Shown one piece after another: positions 11,205 to 22,471 of a stretch of DNA of 64,000 nt; the first letter of the stretch is position 1, and the number at the start of each line of letters is the position of its first letter. A program made the translations under genes and the position numbers. The notes under the pieces are model-generated. The model saw only the letters and a list, made by a program, of their open reading frames with translations. It searched no databases and was not told the DNA's origin. This DNA comes from Lithodes maja (taxonomy: Eukaryota > Arthropoda > Malacostraca > Decapoda > Lithodidae): assembly GCA_037953745.1 (NCBI GenBank), contig JBAKBP010003127.1:2501-66500 (forward strand), given 5' to 3'.

Positions 11205-11492
11205 CCTGTTAAATCAAAGCCAGTGATCAGAAGATTAATACCTGAACGTTGGAAGTGGGAGACTAGGCTCCATCCAGATCCACTTATGCTAGTGTTGTTC
11301 CATTCTATTATATTGTCTTACACAAGTATTCTGCAGTGGTATATTAATAAACGTGATCGTGTAACTTGCTACCATGTGTTTCTTTGTGTTCTCTATTCCT
11401 CATATCTTGTATTGTGCATGCAGCCTTCTATACCCAGTCAATTAGAACTCACATTACCCAAGTTAAACCTGTAGAAAAACAGGGCATAACAT

Positions 11493-11508
11493 TGGCGGCA
11501 GCGGTGGT
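11493..11508 (+). other. Candidate primer-binding site of element C
   Basis: TTGGCGGCAGCGGTGG starts right after the LTR. TGGCG is the usual start of LTR-retrotransposon PBS regions, because it pairs with the CCA end of a tRNA. The tRNA cannot be named from sequence alone. Confidence 0.5.
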
Positions 11509-11561
11509 TCTTGATTCGGATATAAGGTTGCATTACACTGCAAGTTTGGAACAGTAGAAGC

Positions 11562-14084
11562 ATGGCAACAGGTCGAAATCTTCAGCCACTCGCACATATT
11601 CCCAAGTATGATTTAAACACGTATGATATCACCAGTTACTTAGACATAATAAAGCCAGTATACGATGTGGTATTTTATAATGACCGCGAAAAAATCGCCT
11701 GGGGAATTTTGCATATTATACAGTTGGGAGAAGCCGTTTCCCAACTTGTTGATAAGCCTACCTTTAAAGAATTTATCCACCAAATGGTGGCACAGAATAC
11801 GCCAGAGAGTACCTGGAACCAGTTTCGATCCTTCGTGATCCGGACCTTAGATCCACTTTTGGGTTCCCCCGTCGCCCCCAAAATAATAAAAGTCGACGAG
11901 ATCAAGTATGAAGGGGATATAAATGTGACCCTCATACAACTCTACAGATACGTGAGGACCACGTATAGCTATGAAGATTACGACCAACAAAATGAACTCT
12001 TATTCACCGCTTTGTTAAACATCCTCCCACCCCACATCACCGCCCATCTCGACCCGTATGGCTTATTCGAAGAACATATGCTCTCCATCAGAGAAGAATG
12101 CCTACGCAGTTCGATGAATCCCCTATCCAACCCTTCAGCCCCTATCCAAGACTCCGTGCACCCTTCCAAAATGACTTCCGGTGAAAGTCCAACCCCAGTG
12201 CACTCTTCCTTGCCTCTATCCTCTCTGACCATCCCTAACTCTTCCCCCACCAACCCTCCACAGCCCCCCCAACAAACTCCGTATTCTAGCTATGCCTACC
12301 CATGTAGGCCTCCCTCAACATATTTTCCCCATGACCCCAGAAATGTTCAGCTATCCCCCCACCAACAAAATTTCCCTTGTGACAAGTTTCAGTCGGTAGC
12401 TTGTGACAGTTTTCAGTCGGTAGCTCCCTTCTACCCCCACACAGTTAATACCCCTAGAAAACGTCGAAACCCCACACTTGACTCGCCCTCTCATGTCAAA
12501 AGAAAACGTCGAAACCCCACACTCGACTCGCCCTCTCATGTCAAACGAACTCGCCAGTCCCAGATAACCTCTAACCAGACCGAGACTGCCACCAAGAAAA
12601 TTCCCCAAACTCGTCCTGTTAATGTCAAAAAAACCCACCAACCCCAGATAACCGCTAACCAGACCGTGACTGCCACCAAGAAGATTCCCAAAATTCGTCC
12701 TGTTAAAAACTCCAAATCCATACATCAGTCCTCTACCAATAACCCCTGTTCTACACCTAACTCTTCCCCCACCAACCCGCCGCAGTCCCCCCAACAAATC
12801 CCGTTTCCTAACTCGCTCACCTCTCACCACCCTGACCCTCCCACACACACCGTTAATCCTCCCCTCACACGTGACGACCTAGGGACCCAACTATGTTCCC
12901 CCCCTTCCCCCAGAAATACTCAGCTATTCCCCCACCAACAAAATCTCCCTTGTGACGGTTTTCCGTCAGTAGCTCCCTTCCACCCCCCCACAATTCACAC
13001 CCCTAATAAACTTCAAAACCCCACACTTGACTCACCCCCTCATGACAGACAAACCCACCAACCCCAGATAACCTCTAACCAAACCGTCACTGCCACCGAC
13101 ACACCCCACCCCTCTGATCCTCCCACACGCGCCGTTAATCCTCCCCTCACGCGTGACGACCTAGGGACTCAACCATGTTCCCCCCCTTCCCCCAGAAATA
13201 CTCCGCTATTCCCCCACCAACAAAATCTCCCTTGTGACAGTTTTCCGTCAGTAGCTCCCTTCCACCCCCCCACAATTCACACCCCTAATAAACTTCAGAA
13301 CCCCACACTTGACTCACCCCCTCATGACAGACAAACTCACCAACCCCAGATAACCTCTAAGCAAACCGTTACTGCCACCGACACACCCCACCACTCTGAT
13401 CCTCCCACACGCGCCGTTAATCCCCCCCTCACGCGTGACTCCCACCAAAGTGATTTCCCCCCCCTCATGCGTACCGAACACCTGCTCACCAGTCGGTCCC
13501 CCACCATCATGAGCCCAGCTGAACTTTCAACCTCCCCCTCTTCACCGTTACCCCACCCGCCCCAAATTCCCCCCCCAAAGATCCCGCTCGACGAAATACC
13601 ACTCCCATCCCAATCCAACCACAAAACCTTTTCCACCTTGGCTAAACCCCAAAATACTCTCTCTCTCGCCCCAAACAACATAATCAACCTCTCAACTTCA
13701 ACCACTCCTCGAAATCCCATCCATGTCTCTCCCGGAAATAAAATCAGTCTAAATTCAACCCCTCTCAAACCACAACCCTGCCTGCCCAGACCCCCCCCAC
13801 CATCTCCCTATCAAATCCCCACACACCAAACTTCCAAACCACCCGATCATAGTAAACACTCAACCTTCAGCCTTACTCACCCTTCCCCAAACCCCACTCA
13901 CGACCACAACTCTCTACACAATTCAACCCCTCCCCAGCACCAACCTCTTCCGCAACAACAACCCCGAGTCGACCTGCCCGTTTCATCTTTAAAACCCCCC
14001 TATCACTACCCCCGACCGAAACCACTTAGACCCCCCCTCCAAAACTGTCCCCGGGCCAGCTCGCCCCCAGACCCACATTCCTAA
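11562..14084 (+). CDS. Gag-like protein of element C with Pro-rich repeat tail
   Basis: A single 840-aa frame from an ATG 70 bp after the LTR. Residues about 1-185 form a compact, mixed-composition region ('YDITSYLDIIKPVYDVVFY' onward, with Trp and hydrophobic spacing) that looks like a matrix/capsid-type Gag domain, inferred from position and composition. The remaining ~650 residues are very rich in Pro, Ser, Thr, His and Gln, probably disordered, and contain tandem repeats: a short RKRRNPTLDSPSHVK doublet and a ~94-aa unit repeated twice (282-bp period, e.g. 12991 and 13273). No CCHC knuckle, DTGA protease motif or polymerase is present. A basic KRKRRN patch could bind nucleic acid or direct nuclear import. 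The protein probably assembles particles for element C RNA, relying on another element for enzymes. I do not recognise a named family. Confidence 0.65.
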   Translation: MATGRNLQPLAHIPKYDLNTYDITSYLDIIKPVYDVVFYNDREKIAWGILHIIQLGEAVSQLVDKPTFKEFIHQMVAQNTPESTWNQFRSFVIRTLDPLLGSPVAPKIIKVDEIKYEGDINVTLIQLYRYVRTTYSYEDYDQQNELLFTALLNILPPHITAHLDPYGLFEEHMLSIREECLRSSMNPLSNPSAPIQDSVHPSKMTSGESPTPVHSSLPLSSLTIPNSSPTNPPQPPQQTPYSSYAYPCRPPSTYFPHDPRNVQLSPHQQNFPCDKFQSVACDSFQSVAPFYPHTVNTPRKRRNPTLDSPSHVKRKRRNPTLDSPSHVKRTRQSQITSNQTETATKKIPQTRPVNVKKTHQPQITANQTVTATKKIPKIRPVKNSKSIHQSSTNNPCSTPNSSPTNPPQSPQQIPFPNSLTSHHPDPPTHTVNPPLTRDDLGTQLCSPPSPRNTQLFPHQQNLPCDGFPSVAPFHPPTIHTPNKLQNPTLDSPPHDRQTHQPQITSNQTVTATDTPHPSDPPTRAVNPPLTRDDLGTQPCSPPSPRNTPLFPHQQNLPCDSFPSVAPFHPPTIHTPNKLQNPTLDSPPHDRQTHQPQITSKQTVTATDTPHHSDPPTRAVNPPLTRDSHQSDFPPLMRTEHLLTSRSPTIMSPAELSTSPSSPLPHPPQIPPPKIPLDEIPLPSQSNHKTFSTLAKPQNTLSLAPNNIINLSTSTTPRNPIHVSPGNKISLNSTPLKPQPCLPRPPPPSPYQIPTHQTSKPPDHSKHSTFSLTHPSPNPTHDHNSLHNSTPPQHQPLPQQQPRVDLPVSSLKPPYHYPRPKPLRPPLQNCPRASSPPDPHS

Positions 14085-14280
14085 CGACACGAACTAACGG
14101 TATATCCACCCCGCCCTTCCAAAGTGAAAGTGAACCACCACCCCCTATTACCAGACCGTCACCCAGACTAACGGCGACCCTAAATACCCCCCCCCCCCTG
14201 ATGATGATGAGGATATTATTGTACTAAATTGTTTTGAATGTTTTCAATTCCTAAGCGATTGGGCATGATTCTATAAATTT
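14085..14280 (+). other. Post-gag spacer of element C
   Basis: C-rich sequence continuing the composition of the gag tail, then a short run of GAT repeats near 14199. No further frame is seen, and there is no pol remnant. Confidence 0.5.
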
Positions 14281-14700
14281 ACATGTTTTCCATATACTGT
14301 ATATATTATTTTTTTGTCCCTTAGTCATACTACTTTTCTTGTTAACCTACATTTTTCTGACTATCTTTTAAATTTGCTTTATACATTGTTAAACACTTTA
14401 CCTTTTCTTAATTTCCTGTTCTTAATTATCTGCCCTTTCTTAAATTTACATGTTTTACATATACTGTATATATTATTATTTTTTTTCCTTAGTCATACTA
14501 TTCTTGTTACCTACATTTTTCTGACTATCTTTTAAATTTGCTTTATACATTGTTAAACACTTTACCTTTTCTTAATTTCCGGTGTTCTTAATTATCTGTC
14601 CTTACTTAAATTTACATGTTTTCCATATACTGTATATATATATATTTTTTTTCCCTTAGTCATACTACTTTTCTTGTTAACCTACATTTTTCTGACTATG
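14281..14700 (+). repeat. Three tandem ~166-bp repeats before the 3' LTR
   Basis: 'acatgttttccatatactgt' (one copy with A for C) recurs at 14281, 14448 and 14614, each followed by the same T-rich block ending 'cctacatttttctgactat'. The third copy is truncated. Confidence 0.9.
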
Positions 14701-14744
14701 CTTCTTTTTACTTCACCCTTGAGGCTCGAGGACGAGCCTATAAT

Positions 14745-14758
14745 GAAGGAGAGGGAAG
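14745..14758 (+). other. Polypurine tract of element C
   Basis: GAAGGAGAGGGAAG directly abuts the 3' LTR start (14759), the correct position for plus-strand priming. Confidence 0.7.
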
Positions 14759-17595
14759 TAAAATGCCCCAGAACAAGAAGCCCACCACAGAAGCCACGAG
14801 CGAACACCGCACAGAAACACCCGGAAGAAAGGTCCACAGAACGAAAGGACCAGCTGACCGAGCCAGCCAATTCAGACAGGCCCAAGCCCGCAGGGCTAAA
14901 CAGCTTTTGGCTGCACCCAGTTTTCCTTTTTCTAAACTGACCATTTTTCCACACCTCACGTACACTAACCCCCTCGTGTCCTACACTCCTAACTACAAAG
15001 ATGATGAACAGGAATATACATTCATATTAAAAACAACCATGCCCTGTCCCGACGTTGAGCCAATGCCAACACATCAGACAGCCATAATATTTATGTATGT
15101 TCTTACATCCGAGAAGTAGATTTTATATATATCTTAGAAGTTAAAACACCCACGTTTGTTCCTAGACCTCTTATATCATTTTCCATGACTAGTACAGATA
15201 TATGTAACCCGTGCCCACTGCCCAGTCGCCCCTTGCATTTGTTCCTCTAGTAACGAAGTCTATAATATTAACTGCCACCAGCATTGATACGACATGGCGG
15301 CACTGTCCTTGCTACAAAGATGATGAACAGGAATATACATTCATATTAAAAACAACCATGCCCTGTCCCGACGTTGAGCCAATGCCAACACATCAGACAG
15401 CCATAATATTTATGTATGTTCTTACATCCGAGAAGTAGATTTTATATATATTTTAGAAGTTAAAACACCCACGATTGTCCCTAGACCTCTTCTATCATTT
15501 TCCATGACGAGTATAGATATATGTAACCCGTGCTCAGTCGCCCCTTGCATTGTTCCTCTAGTAACTAAGTCTATAATATTAACTGCCACCAGCATTGATA
15601 CGACATAGCGGCACTGTCCTTGCTACAAAGATGATGAACAGGAATATACATTCATATTAAAAACAACCATGCCCTGTCCCGACGTTGAGCCAATGCCAAC
15701 ACATCAGACAGCCATAATTATATCTATGTATGTTCTTGCATCCGAGAAGTAGATGTTATATATTTTAGAAGTTAAAACACCCACGATTGTCCCTAGACCT
15801 CTTATATCATTTTCCATGACTAGTATAGATATATGTAACCCGTGCTCAGTCGCCCCTTGCATTGTTCCTCTAGTAACTAAGTATTAATATTAACATTCCC
15901 TAACATCTTGTCTTGCCAGACTAAGCTTTATGAAGACCCATCGCCCCATAAATCTATGTATGCAATCCTTAGGTTAAGTATTTTTATCCGCCATTGTGTT
16001 CACCTTTTTCCATTTACTTTCCACAATTGTCATACGTCTTCCCCTTGCCTCCTTCGTATCCACAGCCCACACTACGCCAATTTACTTCGTGTCTTACACC
16101 TCTTACCCCAACCAGAGATTGTATAAGATAACCTGGTTACCAGTATCTGTCATAAGTACCCCGAAACAATAACTAAGTACCCCTACGAACTGCCGCTTTT
16201 GTTGGTATTTATATTTATATTTAATAGAAAACGCAGTTCCCAGGACCAACTAATAGTATCCATAACCCTCGGACTGATCACATAACTCTATCTTTTCCAG
16301 ACTCATATACCACCCCATAGTTGCATTCCCCGGTAGCATATTTTGGCTAACGTATTCTACTGCCTTTTCAAACTTTCCATATCAAGTGTAGCCTAATGCC
16401 ACCCCCACGCCCAGGGACCTTAGGGGCAAAATTTCCCTGTAGCCCTTGAACTCTCCCCCACTCTCAGTAAGAATTCCCGCGCTTCTCGACTCTTGTCCGA
16501 CCTAGCCTCTCTCTCATACCTCTTGAAGATCCTTGAATTGTCCGTTGCTAACGCTCTCCAACCTTTTATATATATACTCCTATCCAGCCTACCTTCACTT
16601 AGTAGGCCAGAACAACATTAGAACTTTACTAGCCCCTTGCATGCCATCTATTCTCTTACAACACATTCACTACCCTGCAGTTAACCTCTAGCTCTGCCCT
16701 TGTGTTGTTCCGGAGTGAGATCCCAGAACCGGCAGACTCCGTGGCAGATTTGGATGGAAGGACCTGCCCACGTATTTAAGAACTTCACACATATGGACAC
16801 CCTGGACGGCCGCGGAACCAGTCGTTAGCCCCCAACATCATGGACGCAAGATAACCAGGACCAGACCCATCAGATACTACCCAAGATTCTCTTTAGCAGT
16901 ACTACATCTTACTGTGCTGTTTAGAGATTTCACTAATTAAATATTTCTACGAAGTGGCTAAGACCTTGCCCAGTGTAATACAGACTTAACCATTCCATTT
17001 GGGACGTACTAAGCGATCAGTGCTCATTAATTAACAGGCGACCTTGACTCTCGTAATTACCTTATTCAGATATTAAAACTCTAGTGATATCTAACGTTCG
17101 CCCACTGATTTGCGTTCTATGTATTTCTGAAACAAGGATATAAAACTTAGATCAGTACCCCTCTGAGGTTACAATAGAATTCCCGTGCTCTAAAATACGC
17201 GTGTCTAATCTAGTCTGTGAACTACTACTTGTGCACCAGAGCTACCAGTAATAAATCTAACAGTGAATAGGAATCTACAAGTAACATTGATGGTCTTCGG
17301 TATATAAACCTGTTAAATCAAAGCCAGTGATCAGAAGATTAATACCTGAACGTTGGAAGTGGGAGACTAGGCTCCATCCAGATCCACTTATGCTAGTGTT
17401 GTTCCATTCTATTATATTGTCTTACACAAGTATTCTGCAGTGGTATATTAATAAACGTGATCGTGTAACTTGCTACCATGTGTTTCTTTGTGTTCTCTAT
17501 TCCTCATATCTTGTATTGTGCATGCAGCCTTCTATACCCAGTCAATTAGAACTCACATTACCCAAGTTAAACCTGTAGAAAAACAGGGCATAACA
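14759..17595 (+). repeat. 3' LTR of element C
   Basis: Same 2,837 bp as 8655-11491, offset 6,104 bp. I found no difference on visual comparison and all contained short frames are identical. It is followed by the target duplication CTAAC. Confidence 0.92.
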
Positions 17596-17600
17596 CTAAC

Positions 17601-17665
17601 CTTCATACAATTGTCTAATGATAGCCAGTGAAAATGCGTCCTCAAATGCTGAATGGGCTAAGGGG
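17601..17665. mobile_element. Right part of the MITE interrupted by element C
   Basis: Continues the alignment to the intact copy at 19982-20195 ('attgtctaatgatagcc' onward) and ends in 'aagggg', the inverted counterpart of the 'cccctt' start at 8513. Confidence 0.75.
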
Positions 17666-19310
17666 AGATTTTCACTTAATTGTTTTGTTCTGGACCCCCT
17701 TCTCCCTCATCTTCAGCCCCATTAGTATCATATCATTTGGTGCAAGACCAATAATACTATTATATCTCTTGACAGTTTTGATGCATTTTGACAGTATATG
17801 CTGGCATCATTTGACGATTTTGTATAATTTACGAAGGATCTGTGATAATTATAAGGGTTAAGAGTGTCTCAACTAACCCTTCAACTTCCCTATGCCCTTC
17901 CTAATCTGAATAAAATCAAATACAATAGCAAAAAAGTCGAAAAGAAATGCGTAATCGGATCTTCTTGAGGTCAGCATCACTTCTAACAAACTCGTCCCAA
18001 GTCTTCTTAACCCTTTCATCACGATGACGTAATTTTCGTCTCATTCTGGTTACTATATGACGATTTTCTTTAGCTTGTTATCTAAGACTCAAAGGAATAA
18101 ATACTATCTCAATAAAATGTCTGAATAACACTGAATAAAATTGTCTAATTATGTCCACGATACAAATTGCGGCAATCAACACCACCAACTCAGTGGTCTG
18201 GTTAATCTGCTCTACATAACTAACTAACACCACCAACAACGCCGCTCCAGGACACCAAAACACCAGACCAAGAGTAACTGCGCACCCTTCATCAGCGCAT
18301 GTGCGCCCACGTGACCAGACGACATTCTGGAATGTTGTCAGAGGAAGCATATACAACAACACCTAGCCATGCCACTCTAGCTCCCACAGGAAGTAAACCA
18401 GCCTATGCAGGGTTAGAAGGGACTACTCCAACCAAACTGATAGAAATAAGCCAGCTAGGTACGAAACTAACCTAACCAGGTCTAAAGACTGGATCCTTAA
18501 CCTGCATTTCTCTCCAGTAAAGCAGATATGTACCATAACAGTAACCGCTGGCGGTCATTTAAAAAAATGGCTGCCACAGCCATCAGGAGCTGAATTTGAG
18601 ATTGCCCAATAATCAAATCTGTTCATATGATAGTCTACTAGTGTGCCAAATTTGGTGCATTCCTCACAAAATGCACAATTGTTTTGCTATATTTACCTTA
18701 GCTGCCGGACTGGAAGCGTAAAAGAAAATAATTTGGTTAATGTAGAACATTTATTGTGATGTATCTGCTGGTTGAGCTGCAGCTCCTGTACAAATAAAAG
18801 TAGGACAGGGATTTATTTGTGTACAGACATAAAAGCCCTATGTGTATTCTTGAGAAATATATATTTTATAAGGTAATCATTGTCTTAAATTTGGTTGAAT
18901 ATATACTAGCTATCAATAAATCAATGTATCTTGAATAGGCCTTCTACTGTACATAAAGGATGGTGAGAAAGTTAATAAGGAAGCTAAAAGATGGGGTAGT
19001 GGATTATAGGCTATGCTACAGTAGGGGGAAAATTGAGAATTACTGTGCCTAAGCCAAACTCAATTGTGATCTAGATATATTATTAATGAGTATACAACGT
19101 TCAAGAAAATGGAGGTATGCAGTCTACTTATCCACAGTAAAACATCAATATGTATATTTATTTTGTATATATATTTTTTTTATTTATCTACACTACAACA
19201 AAGGTGTACAGAAATTTAAGAAGCTATACAGTATGAGTGTAAAATTGTGAGATGTGAACTTGTGGATTTGCCACCAGAGCTCACATGTACAAAGGAAAGC
19301 AAGTGTTGTA
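17666..19310. other. Unannotated intergenic sequence with MITE fragments
   Basis: 17765-17866 and 18009-18075 resemble the left arm of the 206-bp MITE ('gacgcattttgacag...ttctggtta...gacgatttt'). No gene is seen. The short frames are not supported by composition or similarity I can recognise. Confidence 0.45.
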
Positions 19311-19319
19311 ATATGAAGT

Positions 19320-19680
19320 TTTAGCAGGGAATATATAAGTAGGCTTACCTGGGAATGATAGTGGACGAGAAAGGGTGCGAAAGAACTTAGAACGAAAGGT
19401 TGTCAAGAGCGAATCAGTGGGTGGGAAGGCTGGGTAGTGTAGCAAGGACAAGAGCGAATATAAATAGGTATGAAGTGGTGAGAGGAGTATGGAAGGCATT
19501 CGAATGGCTGTACCAAGATTGATGTATGGGCTAGAAACCATGAAATGGACGACGAATGACCTGGCGAAGTTGGAGGTACCCAGAACAAAATTTGTAGAGT
19601 GGCTCTGGGTGCCAACAAGCTTGCAGCAGTGGAGGCCGTGAGAGGGGAAGCAGGGTGGAGCTCCTTCGCTGAAAAAATAG
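19320..19680 (+). pseudogene. LINE reverse transcriptase C-terminal remnant
   Basis: Shifting frames give 'AYLGMIVDEKGCERT', then an 'NQWVGRLGSVARTRANINRYEVVRGVWKAF' type block, then 'PRLMYGLETMKWTTNDLAKLE'. This matches the post-RT region of a common animal LINE whose consensus carries 'YLGV-VDEKGCERTKNEK'. Stops and frameshifts are frequent, so it is non-functional. Confidence 0.7.
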
Positions 19681-19784
19681 CGACCTTATTGGGCTATCCT
19701 TAGTTGGAATTATGCAAAGCTGATCCATGTCATATTTGAAACATATTATGTTGTACCAACATTGTAAAATGCTAACTAAATAAA

Positions 19785-19812
<28 letters not shown>
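19680..19812 (+). mobile_element. LINE 3' tail fragment with (TTA)n
   Basis: Reads 'gaccttattgggctatcc' and on to 'tgctaactaaataaata' plus (TTA)n. It is the plus-strand counterpart of the 3' end of the minus-strand LINE at 6058-8310 over about 130 bp. It adjoins the RT remnant at 19320-19680, which may or may not belong to the same insertion. Confidence 0.85.
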
Positions 19813-19816
<4 letters not shown>

Positions 19817-19981
19817 CTGTATATCCACATATCTTAATTTAGGCTAGTTACTTTTGGTGGATGTTTGTCAAGTAATATGCATACTAATTGGACCACCACA
19901 TTCTATATGCTAGTCGATCCTATGTAATGTACCAGTAATAATGTGACTCAAAATATGTCATCAAGTAAGATTTATAAATGT

Positions 19982-20195
19982 TTAACCCCTTCAAGATTAT
20001 GACGCATTTTGACAGTTTATTCTGGTTATCATTAGACAATTTTATTCTGGTTAGGAAGGATCTGTGGGAGCCAGAGGCATGCTTGAGTTAGCCTTGACCC
20101 CTTAGATTCCTAGAGGTCATTCCTAAACTGCATAAATTTGTCTAATTATAGCCAAAATATACTCTCAAAAAGCGTCATGATCCTTAAGGGGTTAA
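19982..20195. mobile_element. Intact TTAA-flanked MITE, about 206 bp, with ~60-bp TIRs
   Basis: TTAA (19982-19985), then CCCCTTCAAGATTATGACGC; the far end is GCGTCATGATCCTTAAGGGG followed by TTAA (20192-20195). The two arms match as inverted repeats over about 60 bp, including 'ttctggttatcattagaca' against 'tgtctaattatagccaaaa'. TTAA flanks suggest piggyBac-type mobilisation. Interrupted or partial relatives are at 8511-8654/17601-17665, 17765-17866 and 18009-18075. Confidence 0.85.
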
Positions 20196-20204
20196 AAGTA
20201 CTCA

Positions 20205-21997
20205 TGTTACGACTGGGGTTCAAATATATCAGGGCTCTTATTCATTGGACTAGTAATGGCATAAATGCTACAACGGAAAGCGCTAGATCCAACCTCTGAT
20301 GTATATTCCCAGTGAACAAAGAACACAAATACTCTACAGAGTTCTATATGCAATAATAGGCTATCAAACTTTCAATAAATGTGCGTCTACTCTAGGCTTA
20401 ATGTTATGTGAAAACAGCCTATTACTACCTATAACCGAAGGTGCTTGGTTATGGTATGCAAAGTAAGGTGGTAAGAGAAGTTACAGCTTACGTTACTTTA
20501 ATCAATAAATGTCAGGCACTCCTGCATGAAAGAAAGTGCACTAAAGTCCTTCAACACTAACAAGGAATCTTCTTTAAATGTTAGATGCTATAAAGATGCT
20601 CGTATCGGAAATGGAACCCAAAAAGGCAGGCAGCGGAACAATGCTCGTGCAGGCTATGCACACAAAAAGGCAGAATATATAATGCCGTCGGAGCCAAGAA
20701 TATCCTAAACACTACAACAATAATAATAATCGCCACGACAATGCAGTATTCCTATCAACAAAAAGAGCCTAAGTCGTTTGTGTCTCAATACATCAAACTA
20801 GGCTGCGAAATGCTTGTGTAATCATAAATGGGTATGCATAAAAAGAGTACTTGGTTTAATATACTTAATGTCTACTATGATGGACAAAGTCTAGCTAGAG
20901 TCAATGATACGAGATACTGGTGCGCATGGCATGCTGCATAGCCTAGTGCAAATCTCAAGTCTGTGCGTCAAATATTACGTTATAATGAAGGGTAGCTCTC
21001 TTGAGAAACCTTAATACCGAAGTATTAAGCGTTCTCCTGGCGTACCTCAAAGACAAACAATCGAGACTAGAACAGTGCAGAATGGTATAGGCAAAAAGCC
21101 CTCATTCGTGCATGCTCTACTCTCAATGGCACACAGACTAGAATTTACTCAATCAACTCCAGTTCTCAGGTATGTCGTGCAGCTTTTTCCTAAAGCCAGC
21201 ACTCATAGGAAACAATACCTTATAATATCAGACTCCTAGTCTAGCATTATCTAATCCAGCAGAACACTAATACTTATAGGAAGCAGTACTAAACAATATG
21301 AATGCCAACCAATGCTTCGTGATCAACTTATCTTAACAACTAACATACATGGGTTATATCAGACCTTAACGCACAATACAACTGGCCAGCATGAAGCTGA
21401 TTTTGCAGAGTTAACCAGAGGGGGTATAATATTAATAAAAAGGTGATGAAAGATATGAAAAAGAGAGGTAGGCAGAGGAAAAGATTCTCAGGTGCGGAGT
21501 GGGGGACAGATAGCAAGGGAAAAAGATGGATGCGTTCTAGAAACCAGATCTGAGGGAGAGAGTGGCGAGGAACTGTATATATACTCGCACTAGCTCGAGG
21601 CGCGTGGGAAAAAAGCGGTTACAAGTCCTCTAGCCACTAGCAAGGGAGCTAGCAGCATGGTAAGGACCTCTCTCCACCAACCCCCACGAGGCAGCCAGCC
21701 GTGACGTCATCGAGCGGGACAAAAACACTGCGCGCTCCCTCTCACTCTGTTCTACTCTCTCTCTCCCAGATCCCATCATTACTAGTTAATGATAAAACAT
21801 ATACTTTACAATTAAATATATAAAGCCTTGACATGGGTGAAAACAAAGAGCCTTTCTGGACTGCCCATGACACAAGCTTTCATATGAAATAAAGCACACT
21901 CTAATACATAAACTGTAGCCCCATCCACTGCCCTGGCGATCCTAGCGAGTCACTGTAGGACAAGCCATGCGGTTCTAACGGAGTGGTTAACGTCACA
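20205..21997 (-). repeat. 3' LTR of element B
   Basis: 1,793 bp. Read on the minus strand it starts TGTGACGTTAACC and ends CCCCAGTCGTAACA, the canonical TG...CA. A near-identical copy is at 44107-46469, apart from the SINE there. It contains an exact CRE-like TGACGTCA near 21703 (TGACATCA in the other copy). Confidence 0.93.
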
Positions 21998-22471
21998 CAC
22001 CCCCAAGATTTTTCTCAGAGGCCCCAAGGCTCACAAAAATCTGATGGTTAGAACCTATGCTATATCTCCACTTCCCATCACCCAGCGGCAGTAAAATATC
22101 TGGCACAGTTCTTCGACAAAACATTTTTCAAAATTATAACCCTCCCCAACACAATCGGTCAAATTATATGTAGTTATGCTCCTCAAGAGCGAGATTCTCT
22201 AGCCCAGTACTCTGAGAGGAGTGCAACTCAGAATTACTGCTACAACATACTAAAAAAAATCAACTATCAAAGAAAGAGTTTTTATTTGATTTTTATGTTT
22301 TTTAATTTGTTTATTTCGGCTGCACTATAGGGGCAAGCCTAGTTTTTTCTTCTATACCAAACGCTCAACTCCTGATTTACGACCCAATACGCTGGGCTAC
22401 AACCGCGAGCCAACAAGCACCAAGCGCAAAATACTATTCAAACTAAAGCAGGAGGCTACCCGTGTGTCAGT
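21998..22471 (-). other. 3' non-coding region and polypurine tract of element B
   Basis: The minus strand reads 'aaaaatcttgggggtg' directly into the LTR, the same polypurine tract as 'aaaatcttgggggagg' in A-1, A-2 and A-3. The rest lies between the pol stop (22472) and this tract and holds no gene. Confidence 0.75.

Larger units (their letters stand above)
8655..11491 (+). repeat. 5' LTR of element C
   Basis: The LTR starts TAAAATGCCC and ends GGGCATAACA. The reverse complement of the end is TGTTATGCCC, so the start looks like a mutated canonical TG end. It contains three tandem sub-repeats (8891-9209, 9210-9520, 9521-about 9790; periods 319 and 311 bp). A TATA box lies at 11197-11204 and an AATAAA at 11346-11351, implying that U3 occupies nearly all of the LTR and R-U5 is only about 270 bp. 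A 118-codon ATG frame at 8659-9015 is open in both LTRs, but I have no evidence that it is translated. Confidence 0.92.
8655..17595 (+). mobile_element. Element C: gag-only non-autonomous LTR retrotransposon
   Basis: Two 2,837-bp direct repeats (8655-11491 and 14759-17595) flank a 3,267-bp interior. The element is bounded by the 5-bp target duplication CTAAC (8650-8654 and 17596-17600). A candidate primer-binding site begins 1-2 nt after the 5' LTR, and a purine-rich tract 'gaaggagagggaag' abuts the 3' LTR. The only long interior frame is a gag-like 840-aa ORF; protease, integrase, RT and RNase H are absent. The LTR pair looks identical by eye, which points to very recent insertion. Mobilisation must be in trans, by an unidentified partner. 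Confidence 0.9.

Noticed and set aside
8655..17595. A 6.1-kb tandem or segmental duplication
   Set aside because: The repeated blocks are bounded by CTAAC outside, a primer-binding site and a polypurine tract inside, and split a MITE, so they are LTRs of one insertion.
18078..18362. Minus-strand 94-codon frame as a membrane protein
   Set aside because: It starts without supported context, shows no recognisable domain and lies in MITE-rich sequence; chance is a sufficient explanation.
20526..20708. A small gene duplicated at 44996-45178
   Set aside because: Both copies lie at the same place in the two LTRs of element B.
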